From an uncultured Verrucomicrobiota bacterium (GTDB lineage: Bacteria; Verrucomicrobiota; Verrucomicrobiia; Opitutales; Opitutaceae): a stretch of 53,492 nucleotides of DNA. The stretch covers positions 1 to 53,492 of the forward strand of contig CAJXQX010000021.1 in assembly GCA_913058185.1 (NCBI GenBank), written 5' to 3'. A program made the position numbers and the translations under genes. Below the pieces are notes generated by a model. The model did no database searches and was not told where the DNA came from. It worked only from the letters and a program-made list of their open reading frames with translations. Numbering within the stretch: position 1 is the stretch's first letter; each line of letters begins with the position of its first letter. Below, in pieces: positions 49,604 to 53,492 of this stretch.

Positions 49604-50461
49604 ATGAAACTACTCAGATTTGGAGAAGCCGGTGCTGAAAAACCGGGTGTGCAATTAGCCGATGGTCGTCGGATCGACGTCTCAGCTTTCGGTTCGGACT
49701 ACGACGAAGCCTTCCTTGGTGGCGATGGCTTATCCCGGCTTGCGGCTTGGGTGGCCGAGAATACTGCTACCGCACCCACCGTGGCAGATACCGTTCGATT
49801 GGGTCCCTGTATTTCCCGCCCCAGTAAGATTCTGTGCGCCGGTCTAAACTATCGGGATCATGCCGAGGAAGCCGGCATGGCAATTCCAGAAGAACCGATC
49901 CTTTTTACCAAAGCCACCAGCGCAATGGTGGGTCCCCATGACGCGATCGTTATTCCTCGAGGTTCGGTCAAAACCGACTGGGAAGTGGAACTCGCTATCA
50001 TCATTGGAAAACGGGCTAATTACGTCAGTGAAGCCGATGCTCTCAATCATGTCGCGGGCTACGCCGTCATGAATGATGTGAGCGAGCGCGCTTGGCAGAT
50101 CGAACGAGGAGGGCAGTGGCTCAAGGGCAAGAGTGCCGATACGTTCGCTCCTTTTGGACCCTATTTGGTCACTTCGGACGAGGTTCAGAACCCAGACAAC
50201 TTGAAGCTCTGGCTGCGTCGGAATGGCGAAACAATTCAAAACAGTTCAACCGCCCAGATGATCTTCGGTGTCGCTCATTTGGTGAGTTACATCAGTCAAT
50301 TTATGTCCCTGTTGCCGGGAGATATCATTAGCACCGGAACGCCTCCTGGCGTCGGGATGGGATTTAAGCCTGATCCGGTCTTCATGCAGCCCGGCGATGT
50401 GATCGAACTCGGAGTCGAAGGACTCGGTGAGCAGCGTCAAGTAGCTCAAGCGGCTGATTAA
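49604..50461 (+). CDS. Fumarylacetoacetase-family hydrolase, probably 2,4-diketo-3-deoxy-L-fuconate type
   Basis: A 285-residue protein of the FAH superfamily. Its metal site is visible: E127/E129 in DWEVELAIIIGK and the downstream SADTFAPFGPYLVTSDEV and GTPPGVGMGF blocks; KILCAGLNYRDHAEE opens the catalytic domain. Family members cleave or isomerise diketo acids. Because an SDR dehydrogenase follows 14 nt later, a role in acidic sugar breakdown, with the SDR oxidising 2-keto-3-deoxyfuconate (or rhamnonate) and this enzyme splitting the product to pyruvate and lactate, is reasonable. The substrate is an inference. Confidence 0.85.
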   Translation: MKLLRFGEAGAEKPGVQLADGRRIDVSAFGSDYDEAFLGGDGLSRLAAWVAENTATAPTVADTVRLGPCISRPSKILCAGLNYRDHAEEAGMAIPEEPILFTKATSAMVGPHDAIVIPRGSVKTDWEVELAIIIGKRANYVSEADALNHVAGYAVMNDVSERAWQIERGGQWLKGKSADTFAPFGPYLVTSDEVQNPDNLKLWLRRNGETIQNSSTAQMIFGVAHLVSYISQFMSLLPGDIISTGTPPGVGMGFKPDPVFMQPGDVIELGVEGLGEQRQVAQAAD

Positions 50462-50475
50462 TCCCCGAATATCCG

Positions 50476-51222
50476 ATGGAAAACAACTGGGATACACGCG
50501 TCGCAATCATCACGGGTGGTGCGGCCGGACTTGGCCTCGCTACCGCCGAACGACTCACGGCCGCCGGGGTGAAAGTGGCGGTCTTTGATGCCCGAGCCGA
50601 TGCCTTGCAAAAAGCCGCCTCGAAATTGACTGGCAACGCCAGTTTTCATCAGGTCGACGTCACCAATGCGGAGAGTGTTTCGGCTGGAGTTACTGCTGTC
50701 GTGGAATCGTGGGGACACGTGGATATTCTGATCAACTCTGCCGGCATCACGGGGCTGACTAATCTCAAGACGCATGAGATACCCATGGATGATTTTGCGC
50801 GGGTGATGGCCGTGAATGTGCACGGGCTCATGCATACCTTTCAGGCCGTTGCCCCTCACATGTTGAAACAGGGCTACGGTCGGGTGCTCAATGTCGCCTC
50901 AATTGCCGGAAAGGATGGCAACGCCGGCATGGCTTCTTACTCCGCCTCCAAAGCGGCAGTCATTGGACTCACCAAATCACAGGGCAAGGAATATGCGGAG
51001 ACGGGCCTGACGATTAATGCGATTGCCCCAGCGGTGGTTCGCACCGAGATCGTCGCGGCGATGCCGCCAGAACAAGTTGATTACATGACGTCAAAGATTC
51101 CGATGAAACGTTGTGGCACCGTCGAAGAGTTTGCGACTCTCGCGGTGTTTATTATATCGGCGGAGAACGGTTTCACGACGGGATTTTGCTACGATTTGAC
51201 CGGCGGTCGGGCGGTATATTGA
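50476..51222 (+). CDS. SDR-family dehydrogenase, possibly 2-keto-3-deoxy-L-fuconate dehydrogenase
   Basis: A 248-residue classical short-chain dehydrogenase. TGGAAGLG (13-20) binds the cofactor, NSAG (87-90) is the usual core, and the catalytic Ser-Tyr-Lys are S142, Y155 and K159 (YSASK). D38 after the second beta strand suggests NAD rather than NADP. The end (YDLTGGRAVY) resembles sugar-acid dehydrogenases. The link with the FAH gene supports the proposed pathway; FabG-type fatty acid reduction is less likely. Confidence 0.85.
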   Translation: MENNWDTRVAIITGGAAGLGLATAERLTAAGVKVAVFDARADALQKAASKLTGNASFHQVDVTNAESVSAGVTAVVESWGHVDILINSAGITGLTNLKTHEIPMDDFARVMAVNVHGLMHTFQAVAPHMLKQGYGRVLNVASIAGKDGNAGMASYSASKAAVIGLTKSQGKEYAETGLTINAIAPAVVRTEIVAAMPPEQVDYMTSKIPMKRCGTVEEFATLAVFIISAENGFTTGFCYDLTGGRAVY

Positions 51223-51241
51223 ACCGTCACAGCCCTGCGTG

Positions 51242-51973
51242 ATGAAGGTTTCGATTATTGTCCCTGCCTTCAATGAAGAGCGATTACTCGGTGCCTCGCT
51301 TGAGGTAATCAAGCGGGCTACCCGCGAGTTTAGCGCTTTAGGCTGGGATACTGAGTTGATCGTTTGTGACAATAACTCCACGGATCGCACCGCGGAGATC
51401 GCGCGGGAGGCCGGCGCGCGCGTGGTGTTTGAGCCGATCAATCAGATCAGTCGCGCGCGCAATCGAGGTGCTGAGATCGCCACCGGAGATTGGCTATGGT
51501 TTGTCGATGCCGATTCGTCGCCCTCCAAGGAGTTGTTTGTTCGAACGGCTCATGAAATTGAACTGGGCCGGGCTGTCGCGATTGGCACAACTTTGCAATT
51601 TGATGATGTGCCTTGGTTTGTTCGCGCAGTGGCGGGAATTTGGAAAATGTGGAGTCGGTTGCTTTCGCACATGGCTGGCTCCTTCGTGGTAGTGGAGGCG
51701 GTTGCTTTTCGGGCAGTCGGTGGATTCTCAACCGAGTTCTTTGCCGGCGAAGAGGTGGATCTGTCGATTAGGCTTAATCGGTGGGGTAAGTCGCAACAGC
51801 CTCGCCGTCGAGTTAAGGTTCTTGCGGGGGTCCCACTACCCACCTCGGGGCGAAAAGCGCACCTTTATTCTGCGAGCGAAAATGCTCGTTTTCTGATCCG
51901 GGCACTCTGTGCGCCGCTGCGCACTATGAGGCGAAAAGAAGACTGCTCGATTTGGTATGATGGGCGGCGTTGA
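51242..51973 (+). CDS. Family 2 glycosyltransferase
   Basis: A 243-residue GT-A fold enzyme. VSIIVPAFNEE, D43 in VCDNNSTDRTAEIA and the DxD at D89/D91 (FVDADSSP) bind the sugar nucleotide; GGFSTEFFAGEEVDLSIRLNRWG contains the typical ED acceptor-site motif. No membrane segments at the ends. GTG at 51239 directly precedes the ATG used. The acceptor is unknown; it could act in envelope polysaccharide or lipid glycosylation. Confidence 0.88.
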   Translation: MKVSIIVPAFNEERLLGASLEVIKRATREFSALGWDTELIVCDNNSTDRTAEIAREAGARVVFEPINQISRARNRGAEIATGDWLWFVDADSSPSKELFVRTAHEIELGRAVAIGTTLQFDDVPWFVRAVAGIWKMWSRLLSHMAGSFVVVEAVAFRAVGGFSTEFFAGEEVDLSIRLNRWGKSQQPRRRVKVLAGVPLPTSGRKAHLYSASENARFLIRALCAPLRTMRRKEDCSIWYDGRR

Positions 51974-51977
51974 GGAC

Positions 51978-51995
51978 GCGGAATTGTTATTCCGC
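51978..51995 (+). promoter_or_regulatory. Hairpin between glycosyltransferase and broken sulfurtransferase
   Basis: GCGGAAT (51978-51984) and ATTCCGC (51989-51995) form a perfect 7-bp stem with a TGTT loop. No T-run follows, so it is at most a weak terminator. Confidence 0.4.
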
Positions 51996-52024
51996 TGAAT
52001 CGGAAGTTGGTGCAAGTTTGCCTC

Positions 52025-52678
52025 ATGCTCGTAAGCACTGCCGAACTCGCCACTCACTTGGACGACCCCAGTTGGGTGATTTTCGATTGCCGTCATGACC
52101 TGACCAACCCGATCAAGGGGCAAAACGTGTATTCAACAAGTCACATTACCGGCGCCTTTTTCGCGGGAGTAGATCGTGATTTGTCTGGAGAAAAAACAGG
52201 AAACAACGGCCGCCACCCGCTGCCAGACCCGGCGGTGTTTGCCGATTTTCTAGCCCGTTGTGGTGTGACTGCGAAAAGTCGGATCGTGGCCTACGATGAT
52301 GTGGGTGGACAATACGCAGCGCGGTTGTGGTGGATGACTCGATGGATCTGACAACCTAATGCTGCTGTTCTCGATGGCGGTTGGCCCAAATGGAATACAG
52401 CGGGACTACCGACCTCATTCGAAATCCCCGCGGCCGCGAGTGGCGCAGTATCGGTGAAGCTGAACCCTTCGTTGTTGGCGTTCACTGCGGATGTGGAGCA
52501 CATCCTCGAATCAGGTGGAGGCCAAATTGTGGATGCTCGTGCCCCAGAGCGTTATCGCGGCGAAGTGGAGCCGTTGGATCCCGTGGCGGGGCACATCCCG
52601 GGAGCTGCGAATCATTTCTTTAAAAGGAGCCTGCGCTACGATCTGACGTTTAAGCCGAGCGCGGAGATTATTACTTAG
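52025..52678 (+). pseudogene. Broken thiosulfate/3-mercaptopyruvate sulfurtransferase
   Basis: The first part (VIFDCRHDLTNP, HITGAFFAGVDRDLSG, YDDVGGQYAARLWWMTRWI) is the N-terminal rhodanese domain. The same frame then has TGA at 52349-52351 and continues with clear homology (NAAVLDGGWPKWN, VDARAPERYRGEVEPLDPVAGHIPGAANHF). In relatives the interrupted position is usually Gly (RWxGH), so a GGA-to-TGA change is likely. The frame ends for good at TAG 52676-52678, before the second-domain active-site Cys, and the convergent gene begins there. Two faults in one gene argue for decay. Confidence 0.82.
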
Positions 52679-53372
52679 GAGGAGGAGTATGCATCATCTC
52701 TTCAAATTGCAGTCCCGAAAGTCTTTTTATCCCTCCGATGAGCCTCCAGAGGGCGTAAATCGTAATAATCATGGTGGGCACCACGATCACGGGCCAACTC
52801 AGCGCGTTCATTTTGCCAAGCTCAGCATTGAATTCGGATGAGCCGGAAGGGCTTTGCAGTAGCCAACGCGCCAACGCGTAGTTCAGCACTGCGCTGATCG
52901 TGAATGAAGCCACGAGCCAGTAGGTTGAGGAGCGCAGCAGCTTATCAAATACGTTCGCGTTACCGCGCTCAGCTAGGGCGGCTTCGATTTTAGCGGTATC
53001 GAAGGCCTGATCATTGAATAGGAACTGACGCACCAGTGGCCGCGCTGTATACATCGATGCCCAGACCGCTATGCCGATGATGGCGGGGACGGCAGCTTCT
53101 TTAACGGCGAACCAAAAATTATCCACCTTCATGAGGCCTAGACCACCGGTTAGGAACACGCTGGCGAATCCAATGATCGAGATGAAATTCGCTTGGCGGC
53201 GTTGCGCGAAATCCCAAACGCCGTAGCTGACGGGGAAAAGTAGTGCGATGATGAGTCCTGCAACCGGTCCAAGAAGGTCAGGCGTGCTGGCTTTAGCGAG
53301 TATCAGCGAAGGGATCGCGATGTTGAACATCAAGTTGATCAGCAGGTTTTCGCGTTTGGCGGGAGGAGGCAT
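52671..53372 (-). CDS. VC0807-like conserved membrane protein
   Basis: About six hydrophobic segments and the opening PPPAKRENLLINLMFNIAIPSLIL pattern resemble the VC0807/septation-protein-A-like family of inner-membrane proteins of unknown function. GPVAGLIIALLFPVSYGVWDF is typical. ATG at 53372 gives 233 residues and matches the conserved start; a longer reading from 53453 (260 residues) adds an unlikely N-terminus. No ribosome site supports either. It overlaps the broken sulfurtransferase by 8 nt tail to tail. Confidence 0.75.
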   Translation of the reverse strand: MPPPAKRENLLINLMFNIAIPSLILAKASTPDLLGPVAGLIIALLFPVSYGVWDFAQRRQANFISIIGFASVFLTGGLGLMKVDNFWFAVKEAAVPAIIGIAVWASMYTARPLVRQFLFNDQAFDTAKIEAALAERGNANVFDKLLRSSTYWLVASFTISAVLNYALARWLLQSPSGSSEFNAELGKMNALSWPVIVVPTMIITIYALWRLIGGIKRLSGLQFEEMMHTPPPK

Positions 53373-53492
53373 CGAGATTAATCTAGGGGTTTTTATGGAT
53401 GTCAGGGAAGCAGGAACCGTATCATTCCTTTGACGTATTTGTATTCGGCTCATTTTTACTGGTTTCCCGAGCTCTCAAAACCCCTTTCACTA

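Noticed and set aside
52349-52351. TGA in the sulfurtransferase read as selenocysteine
   Set aside because: The position aligns with Gly rather than Cys, no downstream hairpin stands out, and the gene has a second defect at its 3' end.
52381-52623. Plus-strand open frame in the broken sulfurtransferase region
   Set aside because: It is in another frame; the rhodanese homology lies in the frame of the upstream part.

Overview
The window is a bacterial chromosome segment of moderate GC. It is dominated by the transcription and translation core: tuf, secE-nusG, the rplKAJL-rpoBC cluster, and the str, S10, spc and alpha ribosomal-protein clusters, which run almost without interruption on the + strand from 7109 to 39982. 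The proteins look like Verrucomicrobiota, probably class Opitutia. The main reasons are an unusual EF-Tu switch I segment that I recall from Opitutus, a SufE/TatD neighbourhood, and housekeeping proteins that are neither proteobacterial nor firmicute. This placement is by eye and was not checked by any search.

Layout. Positions 1-2271 hold the end of an MscS-type channel gene and three minus-strand genes (unknown protein, TatD-like hydrolase, SufE). Positions 2451-7014 are an envelope cluster: a large exported TPR protein, an ExbB/TolQ-type channel, an ExbD/TolR-like protein lacking the usual membrane Asp, and an orphan membrane-anchored protein. From 7109 come tRNA-Thr, tuf, tRNA-Trp, secE, nusG, rplK, rplA, rplJ, rplL, rpoB and rpoC. 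Two terminators bracketing a possible small RNA follow. Then come rpsL, rpsG, fusA and the S10-spc-alpha genes through rplQ and a strong terminator at 40007-40041. rpmD, infA, rpmJ and rpmG are not at their common positions. The adk position is filled by an adenylate-kinase-like protein that has lost its P-loop. After the terminator come a small zinc-ribbon membrane protein, guaA, a LolA-like exported protein, hisD-hisC-hisB, a palindromic REP-like element, hisH, citrate synthase, a large membrane protein containing a T9G10 tract, a fumarylacetoacetase-family/SDR pair that fits acidic-sugar breakdown, a glycosyltransferase, a broken sulfurtransferase and a convergent VC0807-like membrane protein.

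Most unusual points. (1) RpoC keeps the N-terminal zinc site but has lost all four cysteines of the second zinc site. (2) EF-Tu lacks the near-universal RGITI switch I motif. (3) S5 carries an RGPGG-repeat N-terminus, S11 a 127-residue Ala/Pro/Lys N-terminus, and L17 and S17 carry Ala/Glu tails. (4) None of the twelve small-subunit protein genes here has a recognisable Shine-Dalgarno sequence, whereas about half of the large-subunit genes do. (5) A dead adenylate kinase-like protein is translationally coupled to map. (6) Several intercistronic gaps hold hairpins, including a clear mimic of the 23S rRNA L1-binding site before rplA. Points 3 and 4 together suggest a lineage-specific way of starting translation; this is a hypothesis. 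I recognised no promoter with confidence, and there is no CRISPR array, insertion sequence or prophage in the window.
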